Below, one piece after another: positions 26,787 to 34,945 of a stretch of DNA of 34,946 bases (position 1 is its first letter; every line of letters starts with the position of its first letter). The stretch spans positions 1 through 34,946 of the forward strand of contig NZ_LZMB01000383.1 of the NCBI RefSeq assembly GCF_001673555.1. Direction: 5' to 3'. Source of the stretch: Mycobacterium sp. 1165178.9. GTDB taxonomy: Bacteria > Actinomycetota > Actinomycetes > Mycobacteriales > Mycobacteriaceae. Both the position numbers and the translations under genes were made by a program. The notes under the pieces were generated by a model. That model was not told the DNA's origin. It did not search any database and worked only from the letters and a program-made list of their open reading frames with translations.

Positions 26787-27068
26787 ATGCGTAGGGCTAT
26801 AGCAATCGTTTCAGCCAGCGGGGCATTGTTGTTCGGTGGAGCGGGTGTCGCAAACGCCGCCAGCCCCAGTGCCCCCGCGCCGTCGTCAACGACGACGACT
26901 TTGGCGGACAACAACAACACCAGCAACGACCAAAAGAGCGACAACAACGGGCTGTGGGGCCTCGCCGGCCTCCTGGGCCTGGGCGGACTTGCCGGACTGA
27001 TGCGCCGGAAGGACCACGTCGCCGGCACCGGCGTCGGACCGGCCGCCACCCGGGAGCGCGGCGTTTAA
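26787..27068 (+). CDS. Secreted WGxxGxxG family small protein
   Basis: A 93-residue protein. A clean signal peptide (ending GVANAA) is followed by a short Ser/Thr/Pro and Asn-rich linker and a C-terminal WGLAGLLGLGGLAGLMRRK: the WGxxG glycine-rich hydrophobic segment plus basic cluster that defines the family and resembles a sorting tail. The function is unknown; it is probably retained at the cell surface. ATG 26787 has AGGAG about 7 bases upstream. It is flanked by a SigF-type promoter and a strong terminator, so it is a single-gene unit. Confidence 0.85.
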   Translation: MRRAIAIVSASGALLFGGAGVANAASPSAPAPSSTTTTLADNNNTSNDQKSDNNGLWGLAGLLGLGGLAGLMRRKDHVAGTGVGPAATRERGV

Positions 27069-27085
27069 CCCCGTCTCCTGACCCT

Positions 27086-27124
27086 CAGGTCCCCGTCAAC
27101 CGCTACGCGGCTGACGGGGACCTG
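27086..27124 (+). terminator. Strong hairpin terminator after the WGxxGxxG gene
   Basis: CAGGTCCCCGTCA and TGACGGGGACCTG form a perfect 13-bp stem, and the loop contains a further CCGC-TAC-GCGG stem. It lies 17 bases past the stop. There is no long U-tract. Confidence 0.8.
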
Positions 27125-27219
27125 TCTGGGTGACCGACGCTGCTACACAAATACCTTGCGCCGCAGCGGATTTAGTAGTTTCGCCGGACGCGAAGAGCGC
27201 GGCGGCGAGCGCAGCGTCC

Positions 27220-27244
27220 GTTTGGCCCCTTGTGCAGCGGGTAT
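27220..27244 (+). promoter_or_regulatory. SigF-type promoter for the hemerythrin gene
   Basis: GTTT (27220-27223), a 15-nt spacer and GGGTAT (27239-27244) match the mycobacterial SigF consensus exactly. The predicted start of transcription is about 60 nt before ATG 27311. Confidence 0.7.
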
Positions 27245-27310
27245 GTCTCATCCAAGCCGTACACAGCCCACTGTGCGTCTCCCCTTTCCCCATCACAGGA
27301 GGTACCGGCG

Positions 27311-27880
27311 ATGGCCGAGATGATTATCGAATCACCCGACGAAGTCGTCGCGTTCCTGAAAGCGCAGCACAACCTCATCGAGGACATGTTCGACCAGGTG
27401 CTGCACGCTACGGATCCCAAAGCGCGCGAGGAGCCGTTCACAACGTTGCGCCAGCTCCTGGCTGTCCACGAGACGGCCGAGGAAATGGTGGTGCATCCGC
27501 GCGTGCGGCGGGAGGACGATGATGCCGGCGACGCCATCGTCGACGCCCGCCTCAAAGAGGAGCACGAAGCCAAGGAACTGCTGTCGGCGATCGAAAAGCT
27601 CGACATCACCTCGAAAGAGTTCATCGTCGAGCTCGGCAAGTTGCGCGAAGCGGTGCTCGAGCACGCCCGGCACGAGGAGGACGAAGAGTTCCCCGTCTTG
27701 AAGAGCAAGGTAGACAACGACGACCTCAAGCGAATGGGGGCGGCGGTGCGCGCCGCTGAGGCGATCGCTCCGACCCGCCCGCATCCCGGCGTGGAGTCGG
27801 CGAAGCTCAACTTCGCGCTCGGGCCATTCGCGTCCATGCTCGACCGCGCCCGCGATCTCATCGGCAAAGCCCTCGGATAG
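27311..27880 (+). CDS. Hemerythrin HHE domain protein
   Basis: A 189-residue, mostly helical protein with the hemerythrin-like iron ligands spread over four helices: [43 protein letters not shown] and [14 protein letters not shown]. Such proteins bind a di-iron centre and respond to oxygen, NO or peroxide. Mycobacterial members are linked to the SigF regulon and H2O2 response, which fits the upstream promoter. ATG 27311 is set by AGGAGG ten bases upstream, discarding the longer frame to 27230. Confidence 0.9.
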   Translation: MAEMIIESPDEVVAFLKAQHNLIEDMFDQVLHATDPKAREEPFTTLRQLLAVHETAEEMVVHPRVRREDDDAGDAIVDARLKEEHEAKELLSAIEKLDITSKEFIVELGKLREAVLEHARHEEDEEFPVLKSKVDNDDLKRMGAAVRAAEAIAPTRPHPGVESAKLNFALGPFASMLDRARDLIGKALG

Positions 27881-27920
27881 CGCACCCAGCGCGCCTTCGA
27901 GTTTCCGTAGGCTCGATGAG

Positions 27921-29396
27921 ATGAGCGTTGCCCCGGATACCACCGTTGCTCTCCAAAACCGGTTCTTTCGCGAATTGCCGGAGATGGCGGTCCGTTGGCA
28001 GGCGGAAACGTTCCCCGAATTGCGGCTGCTCGCGCTCAACGAGCCGCTGGCCGACACGCTGGGCCTCGACGCCGGCTGGCTGCGCGGCCCCGACGGGCTG
28101 CGCTTCTTGGTCGGCAACTCGGTACCCAGCGGCGCCACACCGGTGGCCCAGGCCTACGCCGGGCATCAGTTCGGCGGCTTCGTTCCCAGGTTGGGCGATG
28201 GGCGTGCGCTGCTGCTGGGCGAACTGGTCGACGGCGACGGGCGGCTGCGTGACATACACCTCAAGGGCTCCGGCGCCACGCCGTTCGCCCGTGGCGGCGA
28301 CGGCCTGGCCGCGGTAGGCCCGATGCTGCGTGAATACCTCATCAGCGAGGCGATGCACGCCCTGGGCGTGCCGACGACGCGGTCGTTGGCCGTTGTAGGG
28401 ACCGGAAGTCCGGTCCATCGCGAAGAAACACTGCCGGGTGCGGTGCTCACCCGCGTGGCCAGCAGTCATCTGCGGGTAGGCAGCTTCCAGTTCGCCGCGT
28501 CCACCGGCAACGAGGACCTACTGCGCCGCCTCGCAGACCACGCGATCGCGCGCCACCACCCCACTGCCGTCGAGGCGGAGAACCCGTATCTCGCCTTGTT
28601 CGAATCGGTGGTTGCCGTCCAGGCCTCGCTGATCGCCCAATGGATGCTGATCGGATTCGTCCACGGCGTGATGAACACCGACAACACCACCATCTCGGGC
28701 GAAACGATCGACTATGGACCGTGCGCCTTCATGGAGGCCTACGACCCCGACACGGTCTTCAGTTCCATCGACTTCTGGGGACGCTATGCCTACGGGAACC
28801 AACCGGTAGTCGTCGGCTGGAACCTCGCGCGCTTCGCCGAGACGCTGCTTCCGCTGCTCTCGGAGAACACGGAGGAGGCCATTGCGCTCGCGGAGCAGTC
28901 GTTCGTGGTGTTCCAAATCCGCTACGACGCCGTGTGGAGCTCTGGAATGCGCGCCAAACTCGGCTTGGCCGCCGACGTCGACGCCGAATTCGCCACGGTG
29001 CTCGTCGACGAGCTGCTCGCGCTGCTCAAGCAGAACCACGTCGACTACACATCGTTCTTCCGCCGGCTCGGCCACGCGGCGCGAGGAGATGCCAAATCCG
29101 ATGCCGAACCCGTGCGCGGATTGTTCGCCGACCTCGCGGGCTTCGATGCGTGGCTGACGCGTTGGCGGGCCTTGGGTCCCGACGCCGACACGATGGATCG
29201 CACCAACCCGATCTACATTCCGCGTAACCATCTGGTCGAGGAGGCCCTGGCCGCCGCGACGGCCGGCGAGCTCGGCCCACTGCAACAGCTGCTCACCGCC
29301 GTCACCGAACCCTATGTGGAACGGCCAGGCCTCGAGCGCTACGCGGAGCCCGCCCCCGAAGACTTCGGCAAGTATCAAACCTTCTGCGGCACTTGA
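27921..29396 (+). CDS. selO: SelO/YdiU protein adenylyltransferase (AMPylator)
   Basis: A 491-residue pseudokinase-fold protein. The hallmarks are [57 protein letters not shown] and [19 protein letters not shown], ending in KYQTFCGT. SelO binds ATP in a flipped orientation and transfers AMP to Ser/Thr/Tyr of redox-related proteins. Cysteine Cys489, near the C-terminus, occupies the usual position for SelO's Cys/Sec. It follows the hemerythrin gene by 40 bp, so both may respond to the same SigF-type promoter (inference). Confidence 0.93.
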   Translation: MSVAPDTTVALQNRFFRELPEMAVRWQAETFPELRLLALNEPLADTLGLDAGWLRGPDGLRFLVGNSVPSGATPVAQAYAGHQFGGFVPRLGDGRALLLGELVDGDGRLRDIHLKGSGATPFARGGDGLAAVGPMLREYLISEAMHALGVPTTRSLAVVGTGSPVHREETLPGAVLTRVASSHLRVGSFQFAASTGNEDLLRRLADHAIARHHPTAVEAENPYLALFESVVAVQASLIAQWMLIGFVHGVMNTDNTTISGETIDYGPCAFMEAYDPDTVFSSIDFWGRYAYGNQPVVVGWNLARFAETLLPLLSENTEEAIALAEQSFVVFQIRYDAVWSSGMRAKLGLAADVDAEFATVLVDELLALLKQNHVDYTSFFRRLGHAARGDAKSDAEPVRGLFADLAGFDAWLTRWRALGPDADTMDRTNPIYIPRNHLVEEALAAATAGELGPLQQLLTAVTEPYVERPGLERYAEPAPEDFGKYQTFCGT

Positions 29397-29398
29397 CC

Positions 29399-30226
29399 CT
29401 ACGACAGCTTGGCGAGCTCGGCCTGCAACCCGTCCAGGCGTTGTAGCGTCTCATCGCGAGGCTCCGTCGGCAAATCCACCAAAAGGTGTTCCACTCCCAA
29501 GTCGCGGTAACCCTCGAGTTCCTTCGCCGTCGGCTTGCCGCCGTGGAAGTGGATCACCGGCACGTCCTTGCCGGCCACGTCACGCAGTTGCTCGAGCGGA
29601 GAAGACAGATCCTCAGCCGATGCCGTCATGGACAGCCAGCCCGCGTTCAGCCGGGCGATGCGCTTGAAGCCCGCCGGTCCTCCCCCGAGATAAAGCGGTG
29701 GATGGGGCTGCTGGACCGGCTTGGGCCAACTGTAGATGGGGTCGAAGTTCACGAATTCGCCGTGATACTCCGCCTTTTCGCGCGTCCAGATCTCGATCGT
29801 CGCGTCAAGCCGCTCATCGACGACGCGGCCCCGGACCTTGGGGTCGACGCCGTGGTTGGCGATCTCCTCACGCAGCCAGCCGATACCCACACCGAATCGA
29901 AATCGCCCCTGCGACACCAGATCCAGCGATGCCACTTCTTTGGCCGTGTGGATCGGATCGCGCTGGGGAACCAGGGCGATCCCGGTGCCCAAGACGAGCC
30001 GCTCGGTGACGACCGCCGCGGCGGTCAGCGCCACAAACGGATCAAGCGTGCGGTAGTACTTCGGCGGAATCGGGCCACCACTCGGGTACGGGGTCTTGGT
30101 GTCGACCGGGATATGTGAATGCTCGGCGAGGAAGAGCGATTCAAATCCGCGCTGTTCGAGCGCCTTGCCCAGATCCACGGGACCAATGCCGTTGTCGGTA
30201 ACAAATGTCAGCACGCCGAAACCCAT
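29399..30226 (-). CDS. F420-dependent LLM-class oxidoreductase (TIGR03619 type)
   Basis: A 275-residue TIM-barrel luciferase-like protein with GFESLFLAEHSHIPVDT, PFVALTAAAVVTERLVLGTG, GRFRFGVGIGWLREEIANHG and PPLYLGGGPAGFKRIARL. Mycobacterial LLM proteins of this size use F420 rather than FMN for hydride transfer; substrate unknown. I recall Rv3079c as a close relative in the same chromosomal neighbourhood. It is convergent with selO, the stops being only 2 bp apart. Confidence 0.87.
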   Translation of the reverse strand: MGFGVLTFVTDNGIGPVDLGKALEQRGFESLFLAEHSHIPVDTKTPYPSGGPIPPKYYRTLDPFVALTAAAVVTERLVLGTGIALVPQRDPIHTAKEVASLDLVSQGRFRFGVGIGWLREEIANHGVDPKVRGRVVDERLDATIEIWTREKAEYHGEFVNFDPIYSWPKPVQQPHPPLYLGGGPAGFKRIARLNAGWLSMTASAEDLSSPLEQLRDVAGKDVPVIHFHGGKPTAKELEGYRDLGVEHLLVDLPTEPRDETLQRLDGLQAELAKLS

Positions 30227-30258
30227 GCTGCACAGTCAACAGCATCACCGCTCGCCTG

Positions 30259-30711
30259 TCAGCGCGAGCTTGTTCCGGCAGCTACTCGAATACCTGAGCC
30301 CACGGCGGCCGGTTCTTCGACCACCACCCCTTTGGTCCGGCGAGTGGTAGGACGGACCGCGCCCCAGAGACCGGTGGCGACGCCGACCGCGGCGCCGCCC
30401 AGTCCGATGATCTGCTGGGACGGCTTCAATTCGCTGTGCACGCTCATCCCGCCGACCAGGTCGGCCACGTCGGCGCCCGCAGAGGCCAGGAACCAGCCGC
30501 GCGTGTTCCTGCCCCGCAGGGCCGCCCCCGCGAGCAGGGCGCCGATCAGCGCGTCTCGATAGCCCATCGACCGCAACAGCAGTTGCGCCGTCGGCGTCGG
30601 GTCGTCGGGATCTCCCCACAGTTTGTTTGCCCGCAGAGGGTCGACGAGGAAGGAAACGCCGGAGGCGAATCGGATGGTGCCCGCTAGAAGGCCGAACCGG
30701 TCAATGGACAT
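30259..30711 (-). CDS. Conserved mycobacterial membrane protein (DUF4267-like)
   Basis: A 150-residue protein with four short hydrophobic stretches (LAGTIRFASGVSFLV, YRDALIGALLAGAAL, WFLASAGADVADLVGG, IIGLGGAAVGVATGLWGAV) and a basic C-terminal tail. It resembles four-helix DUF4267/DoxX-like membrane proteins with no assigned role. ATG 30711 has GAAG close upstream. It is the distal gene of the TetR-led minus-strand group. Confidence 0.7.
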   Translation of the reverse strand: MSIDRFGLLAGTIRFASGVSFLVDPLRANKLWGDPDDPTPTAQLLLRSMGYRDALIGALLAGAALRGRNTRGWFLASAGADVADLVGGMSVHSELKPSQQIIGLGGAAVGVATGLWGAVRPTTRRTKGVVVEEPAAVGSGIRVAAGTSSR

Positions 30712-30770
30712 GGTCTTCAGAGCCTAGGAGCAAATCGTTCGATCGCGCACGTATTCCATCCGCAAGTCGC

Positions 30771-31043
30771 TCACGGCGCGGGGCAGGCATCGGCGAGCGG
30801 CAGCGCCGCCGGCCAGAGCACCGTGGCCACCCCGAAGGCCGCTGCGTCGGCACCGGTTGGCGCCACGGCTTCGATGCGCGCCTGGATTCGCTGGGTCTGC
30901 CCGGGGTGAAAAACCGTCCACGCGAACCCAATACACAGGTACGGGATCGTCAGCCACACCGCCAGTTCGATTAGCGCGCCGACGGTGACCTTGTGCCCAA
31001 GGATGCGCCGGACCGGGTCCATCGCGTGTTCGATTCCACTCAT
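30771..31043 (-). CDS. Small membrane protein downstream of tetR
   Basis: A 90-residue protein with two membrane segments (ALIELAVWLTIPYLCIGFAW and ADAAAFGVATVLWPAALPLA) around a short extracytoplasmic loop. It starts 15 bases after the TetR stop, so it is very likely co-transcribed with it. I recognise it only as a conserved mycobacterial hypothetical; no function can be assigned. Confidence 0.65.
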   Translation of the reverse strand: MSGIEHAMDPVRRILGHKVTVGALIELAVWLTIPYLCIGFAWTVFHPGQTQRIQARIEAVAPTGADAAAFGVATVLWPAALPLADACPAP

Positions 31044-31057
31044 AACCGCACTCTCAG

Positions 31058-31654
31058 CTACCGCAGCACCAGCTTCAGAGCGTAGTCGACGACGACGTCC
31101 AGATCAGTGCCCAAATGCCCGGCGAGCCACTGCTGCGCCAGTTCGGCCATGGCGCCCGTGTATAGGGCCGCCGCGACCTCCGCGGCCACCGGATCGGAAT
31201 CGGGGTTAAGGCGCCAACCTTCGGTCAGCACGCCCTCGCGCAGCATGTCCTGCGTGGCGCGGCGCCGGACGGCCAGCACCGGGTTGGTGCGCGCGTCGGT
31301 GAACAACACACGGCCGCGGCGCGGATCGGCCGACGAGAAGCCCAGCACCGCCGCAATGCCGGCCCGGGTCCGGGCACCCAGCGAATCCCCCGCCTGCTCG
31401 ATGGCGGCCTCGATCACTTCGCCGAGCTGCTCGCTCACTCGGTCGTAGACGGCGCCGAGTAAATCGTCGGTGTCGCCGAAACTTTCGTAGAAATACCGCG
31501 TGTTCAGCCCACATTCCCGGCACACCGAACGCACCGAGACGGCCGCCTCACCGCCGCTGCCGAACAACCTGTAGGCAGCCTCCACCAGCAGCGCACGACG
31601 CTCGGCGCGGCGGTCCTTGAGCGGTATACCGGCCCACCGGGTGGGACTCGACAT
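31058..31654 (-). CDS. TetR/AcrR family transcriptional regulator
   Basis: A 198-residue repressor-type protein. The N-terminal HTH domain spans about residues 17-62 (RRALLVEAAYRLFGSGGEAA, VSVRSVCRECGLNTRYFYES), followed by a helical ligand-binding domain. It is divergent from the MpaB-family oxygenase, with nested inverted repeats between them, so it probably controls that gene and its own operon. The ligand is unknown, possibly a lipophilic substrate of the oxygenase (inference). Confidence 0.9.
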   Translation of the reverse strand: MSSPTRWAGIPLKDRRAERRALLVEAAYRLFGSGGEAAVSVRSVCRECGLNTRYFYESFGDTDDLLGAVYDRVSEQLGEVIEAAIEQAGDSLGARTRAGIAAVLGFSSADPRRGRVLFTDARTNPVLAVRRRATQDMLREGVLTEGWRLNPDSDPVAAEVAAALYTGAMAELAQQWLAGHLGTDLDVVVDYALKLVLR

Positions 31655-31694
31655 CCCTACAGCGTAAGTCGAGAACGCGCGGGTCTTGTCACAC

Positions 31695-31736
31695 CTGTAG
31701 CCAAAACCTTATTCTGGTTACAGCCGTGACCAGAAT
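31695..31736. promoter_or_regulatory. Nested inverted repeats, probable TetR operator
   Basis: Two overlapping dyads lie in the 98-bp divergent region: CTGTAGCCA (31695-31703) with TGGTTACAG (31715-31723), one mismatch, and ATTCTGGT (31711-31718) with ACCAGAAT (31729-31736), perfect. The second ends 17 bp before the oxygenase start codon, so binding would block transcription of both genes. Confidence 0.6.
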
Positions 31737-31752
31737 CTCGAGGGAGTGTGCC

Positions 31753-32757
31753 GTGTTTCTGCCACACCAGATCGTCGGGCAGATGATCAACAAACGGTTG
31801 GACGACAACATGCGGCGGTACTTTTTCCGCGGCATGGAGTTCGCCGCGCCTGTCGGCGACCCGGGTTGGTTCGGTCCCGACAGCGCCGTGTGGCGGGTGC
31901 ACTCGCACTTGCCCGCGCTGATCTTCGGGTTGCAGTGCGCCGCCTTCATGGAGACCCTGGACCCGTCGATCTACTGGATGGGCATGCACCACTCCCGACT
32001 GATCAAACGGGACAGCAACGGAAATCCGATATCGCGGGTGCCTCACATCGATCCCGAAGGCGCCGCGACACGTCTCGGCCACTCGGTGGCGTTCTTCATC
32101 GGCACGGCATACGGATCGACGGAAACCGCTGAGAGACTGGCTAAATCCGTGCGCTCGATGCACCACACCATCAAGGGCACCCGCCCCGACGGTGCCCGCT
32201 ACGACGCCGACGACCCCGAGTGGCTGCGGTGGAACTATGCGACGGTCGTCTGGGGCCTGGCCACCGCGCACGAGCTATATCACCCAATGCCGTTGCGCGG
32301 CAAGGAACTTGATCGCTACTACGGTGAGTTCGTCCGGGTCGGGCATGCGCTGGGAGGCACTGACCTGCCGACCACCAAGGCCGAAACGCTCGAGTGTCTG
32401 GAGTCCTACTTACCGAAACTGGCTGTCACCTACGGCAAAGCGATGGGCACCGGCCCCAATGTCTCAATGCCGCAGGCGGCGGTCGACTGGGCAATCCGCG
32501 ACACCATGCCGAAATGGGCCAAGCAGATGCTGCAGCACCGCGACTGCAACATCGTCGAACGTACCGCTCGTCGCACCGCTGTGTGGTCGATCATCAACGG
32601 GATCAACGCCGCTTCCGGTCCCACCCCGGAATTCCAGCAGGCCCAGGCCAGGGTCAAGGGGGGAACCACCGTCCCCCACACGGTGCCGGCGTACGTGCTC
32701 GGAAGCGATGAGGTTCGCAGCCGATCCGAGGTGGAACGCAGCTTCCAGTCGGTGTAG
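31753..32757 (+). CDS. MpaB-family oxygenase (DUF2236)
   Basis: A 334-residue protein of the DUF2236/latex-clearing-protein-like family: WRVHSHLPALIFGLQCAAFM, VRSMHHTIKGTRPDG, and WNYATVVWGLATAHELYH with the conserved Arg/His ligands of a b-type haem. Members include rubber oxygenase and MpaB side-chain-cleaving enzymes, and are abundant in mycobacteria with lipid substrates. GTG 31753 is chosen because GAGGGAG lies six bases upstream, rather than GTG 31726. Divergent from tetR. Confidence 0.85.
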   Translation: MFLPHQIVGQMINKRLDDNMRRYFFRGMEFAAPVGDPGWFGPDSAVWRVHSHLPALIFGLQCAAFMETLDPSIYWMGMHHSRLIKRDSNGNPISRVPHIDPEGAATRLGHSVAFFIGTAYGSTETAERLAKSVRSMHHTIKGTRPDGARYDADDPEWLRWNYATVVWGLATAHELYHPMPLRGKELDRYYGEFVRVGHALGGTDLPTTKAETLECLESYLPKLAVTYGKAMGTGPNVSMPQAAVDWAIRDTMPKWAKQMLQHRDCNIVERTARRTAVWSIINGINAASGPTPEFQQAQARVKGGTTVPHTVPAYVLGSDEVRSRSEVERSFQSV

Positions 32758-32775
32758 TCGCTCCCGCCGCCTCCG

Positions 32776-33333
32776 GTGCCCGACACTGAGGACATCTCAC
32801 AAAGCCCCCCGGCGAAACGTCTACACAGCGTGATAGCCAAACGACCGTTTGAGGCGGTGGTCGTCGACCACGGCCGCACCGTATTGCGGGTGTGCCGCGC
32901 CATCATCGGGCCGGTCGACGCCGACGACGCCTGGTCGGAGACCTTTTTGGCCGCGCTGCGGGGCTACCCGGACCTGCCCGACGATGCCAACGTGGAGGCC
33001 TGGCTGGTCACCATCGCGCACCGCAAGGCCATCGACCTGACCCGGGCGCGGGCCCGACGCGCGGTGCCGACCGACGAGATCCCGGAAACTGCCGGCCCGA
33101 TCGATCCCGGTGGGCACGACGACCTCGCCGACGCGCTCGCCCGGCTGCCCGCCAAGCAGAAGCAGGCTGTGGCTTACCACTATCTGGCCGGCCTGCCCTA
33201 TGCCGAGGTCGCCGCCATCCTCGGCGGCAGCCCCGACGCCGCCCGGCGGGCCGCCGCCGACGGCGTCGCCACCCTCAGACGCACATACCCCGGCATCGCC
33301 GCCGGCACGACCGGCACAGGAGAACACCGATGA
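32776..33333 (+). CDS. ECF-type RNA polymerase sigma factor
   Basis: A 185-residue sigma-70-family protein with region 2 (GPVDADDAWSETFLAALRGY, VEAWLVTIAHRKAIDLTRAR) and region 4 (ADALARLPAKQKQAVAYHYL, PYAEVAAILGGSPDAARRA). GTG start at 32776, 18 bases after the oxygenase stop. Its stop overlaps the methyltransferase start (ATGA), so the two are made together. No separate anti-sigma gene is seen. Target promoters unknown. Confidence 0.85.
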   Translation: MPDTEDISQSPPAKRLHSVIAKRPFEAVVVDHGRTVLRVCRAIIGPVDADDAWSETFLAALRGYPDLPDDANVEAWLVTIAHRKAIDLTRARARRAVPTDEIPETAGPIDPGGHDDLADALARLPAKQKQAVAYHYLAGLPYAEVAAILGGSPDAARRAAADGVATLRRTYPGIAAGTTGTGEHR

Positions 33334-33941
33334 ACGACGAACACGAGTTGACGCAAGACCTGGCGCAGGCCACCGACGCCACCGCCGACGACCTCGACGC
33401 ACTGCACGCCCGGCTCGCCTCCGCCGCTCAATCCGTAGGCATCCTGGACATCGCCTACCGAGTCGTCGACGGCCCGGTCGGCGCCTTGCTCATCGCCGCG
33501 ACCGAGCTCGGCCTGGTCCGCGTCGCCTACGCCAGCGAGGGCCACGACACCGTCCTGCAAAGCCTCGCCGACCGGATCAGTCCACGCATCCTGCTCGCAC
33601 CCGGCCGCCTCGACACGGCCGCAAGGCAACTCGACGAGTACTTCGCCGGCGGGCGTCACGAATTCAGCGTGCCGCTGGACTGGCGGCTCTCGGCCGGATT
33701 CCGCAACACGGTGCTCCGTCAGCTGCCCGAGATCGGCTACGGCGACACCGCGAGCTACGCCGCGGTGGCCAGGCTGGCCGGCAATCCCAACGCGGTCCGC
33801 GCCGTGGGCAGTGCGTGTGCCACCAATCCGCTACCAATCGTGGTGCCCTGCCACCGCGTGGTGCGCAGCGACGGCGCGATGGGTGGCTATCTCGGGGGCG
33901 TGGAAGCCAAACGCATCCTGCTCACACTCGAGGCGGCGTAG
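33330..33941 (+). CDS. ogt: Methylated-DNA--protein-cysteine S-methyltransferase with N-terminal extension
   Basis: A 203-residue Ogt/AGT protein. The active-site motif is PIVVPCHRVVRSDGAMGGYL (Cys174), preceded by YAAVARLAGNPNAVRAVGSA, the DNA-binding arginine finger region. It irreversibly accepts alkyl groups from O6-alkylguanine. Typical Ogt is about 165 residues; here about 40 extra acidic helical residues (DEHELTQDLAQATDATADDL and on) precede the AGT core. ATG 33330 has AGGAG eight bases upstream and overlaps the sigma stop. The extension may contact the sigma factor (inference). Confidence 0.92.
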   Translation: MNDEHELTQDLAQATDATADDLDALHARLASAAQSVGILDIAYRVVDGPVGALLIAATELGLVRVAYASEGHDTVLQSLADRISPRILLAPGRLDTAARQLDEYFAGGRHEFSVPLDWRLSAGFRNTVLRQLPEIGYGDTASYAAVARLAGNPNAVRAVGSACATNPLPIVVPCHRVVRSDGAMGGYLGGVEAKRILLTLEAA

Positions 33942-33986
33942 GTCGGTTCGCGCGAATCCCGTTGCGGTACAACCCGATGCCGACCG

Positions 33987-34385
33987 CTAAACTACGCTCG
34001 GTGTGATGATGGGAGTGTCGATGATCGGCGGTGGCTGCGGCGTCGGCGCCGGCCGTGTCTGAGTGACTTGTTGTCCCAGGTGCTGGGGGCAGTAGGCGCT
34101 CGCCGCGATCATCGTGAATTGGGCGGCGCCGTCCACCGTGAAACCCGGATTACTGGACGACACGCTCTTGATGACCTCGACCTGGGGACTGCCCTCGTCC
34201 ATCAGTTGGCAGGCCCTCTTACCCACCCCGACGGCGGCAGCCGGATCCTGATAGGTGATGCCGGCTTTGTTGAGCGCGGCGATGAAGCTCGCATCGGCTC
34301 CCGACGTGCCGACCGGGTCGGCGTACGCCGGCGCCGCCGTACCGATGAGTGCGGCACAGCCCGCAAGCATCACCACCGTTCGCAT
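33987..34385 (-). CDS. Secreted DUF732 protein
   Basis: A 132-residue exported mycobacterial protein with a signal peptide (VVMLAGCAALIGTAAPAYA), then the DUF732 domain: ADASFIAALNKAGITYQDP, VGKRACQLMDEG and AASAYCPQHLGQQ, with the two conserved cysteines forming a likely disulfide. It ends in a proline-rich tail. Function unknown. ATG 34385 is chosen as the signal peptide start, with GAGGA upstream; the frame reaches 34442. Convergent with ogt, divergent from the phospholipase-D-like gene. Confidence 0.88.
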   Translation of the reverse strand: MRTVVMLAGCAALIGTAAPAYADPVGTSGADASFIAALNKAGITYQDPAAAVGVGKRACQLMDEGSPQVEVIKSVSSSNPGFTVDGAAQFTMIAASAYCPQHLGQQVTQTRPAPTPQPPPIIDTPIITPSVV

Positions 34386-34477
34386 CGCTTCATCCTCATA
34401 TAGATCCGCGCCCTTGTCCTGCCGACCCCTCAGCCCGTGCACAACCGGATAGTTGAGCCGCCGAGCGGCGATTACTC

Positions 34478-34771
34478 ATGAATCCTGACACCCGCCCTCG
34501 ATGTGGTACACAGTGGCTATGTCCGCGCTGTCCCATCAACATCGTTGAGAGCCCCGGCGTGCACGACGACCGACTTCTGAGCCCCGGCCAGACCTGCTGG
34601 CGCACGGCACGGGCCGACCAGTTCGCCGCCATCATCGACGCGGCCGATTACTTCAAGCACGTCAAAGCGGCGATGCTGCGCGCCCGCCATCGAATCATGC
34701 TGATCGGCTGGGACTTCGATTCCCGGGTGACGTTCGAGCGGGGCGCGAAGACACTTCCGGGGCCAAACCAG
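34478..34771 (+). CDS. Phospholipase-D-family protein, N-terminal part only (interrupted)
   Basis: The first 98 codons read as the N-terminus of a large PLD-like protein: LSPGQTCWRTARADQFAAII, DAADYFKHVKAAMLRARHRI, MLIGWDFDSRVTFERG, ending at GPNQ. After 34771 the sequence is the reverse complement of what should follow: the minus strand of 34869-34772 continues the protein as LGAFLYWMLWKRSGLDIHLL. The frame therefore reads nonsense from 34772. The gene is cut by the fold-back at the window end. Start at ATG 34478 is tentative; no HKD motif lies within the fragment. Confidence 0.65.
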
Positions 34772-34945
34772 ATGCCGTCGAAGGCCGGCAGCAGTCGCAG
34801 ATTGGACTTCAGCAGGTGGATATCCAGACCCGACCGTTTCCACAGCATCCAGTAGAGGAACGCGCCCAGCTGGTTTGGCCCCGGAAGTGTCTTCGCGCCC
34901 CGCTCGAACGTCACCCGGGAATCGAAGTCCCAGCCGATCAGCATG
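34696..34945. repeat. Perfect 76-bp inverted repeat with 98-bp loop at the window end
   Basis: 34696-34771 and 34870-34945 are exact reverse complements (checked base by base), leaving only the final base unmatched. The 98-bp loop 34772-34869 encodes the next part of the PLD-like protein, but on the minus strand. This geometry is that of a read or contig that switches strand and copies back, or of an invertible segment. As both arms are the same coding sequence, an artefact is more likely. Confidence 0.9.
34772..34869 (-). pseudogene. Inverted continuation of the phospholipase-D-family gene
   Basis: On the minus strand this segment reads LGAFLYWMLWKRSGLDIHLL then KSNLRLLPAFDG. It joins in frame to GPNQ encoded by the adjoining right arm (34870-34945) and so represents the natural downstream part of the PLD-like gene in inverted orientation. 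In a correct assembly it should directly follow position 34771 as its reverse complement. Confidence 0.6.

Noticed and set aside
28518..29378. 286-codon minus-strand frame opposite selO
   Set aside because: It is a shadow with no family features; SelO motifs occupy the plus strand throughout.
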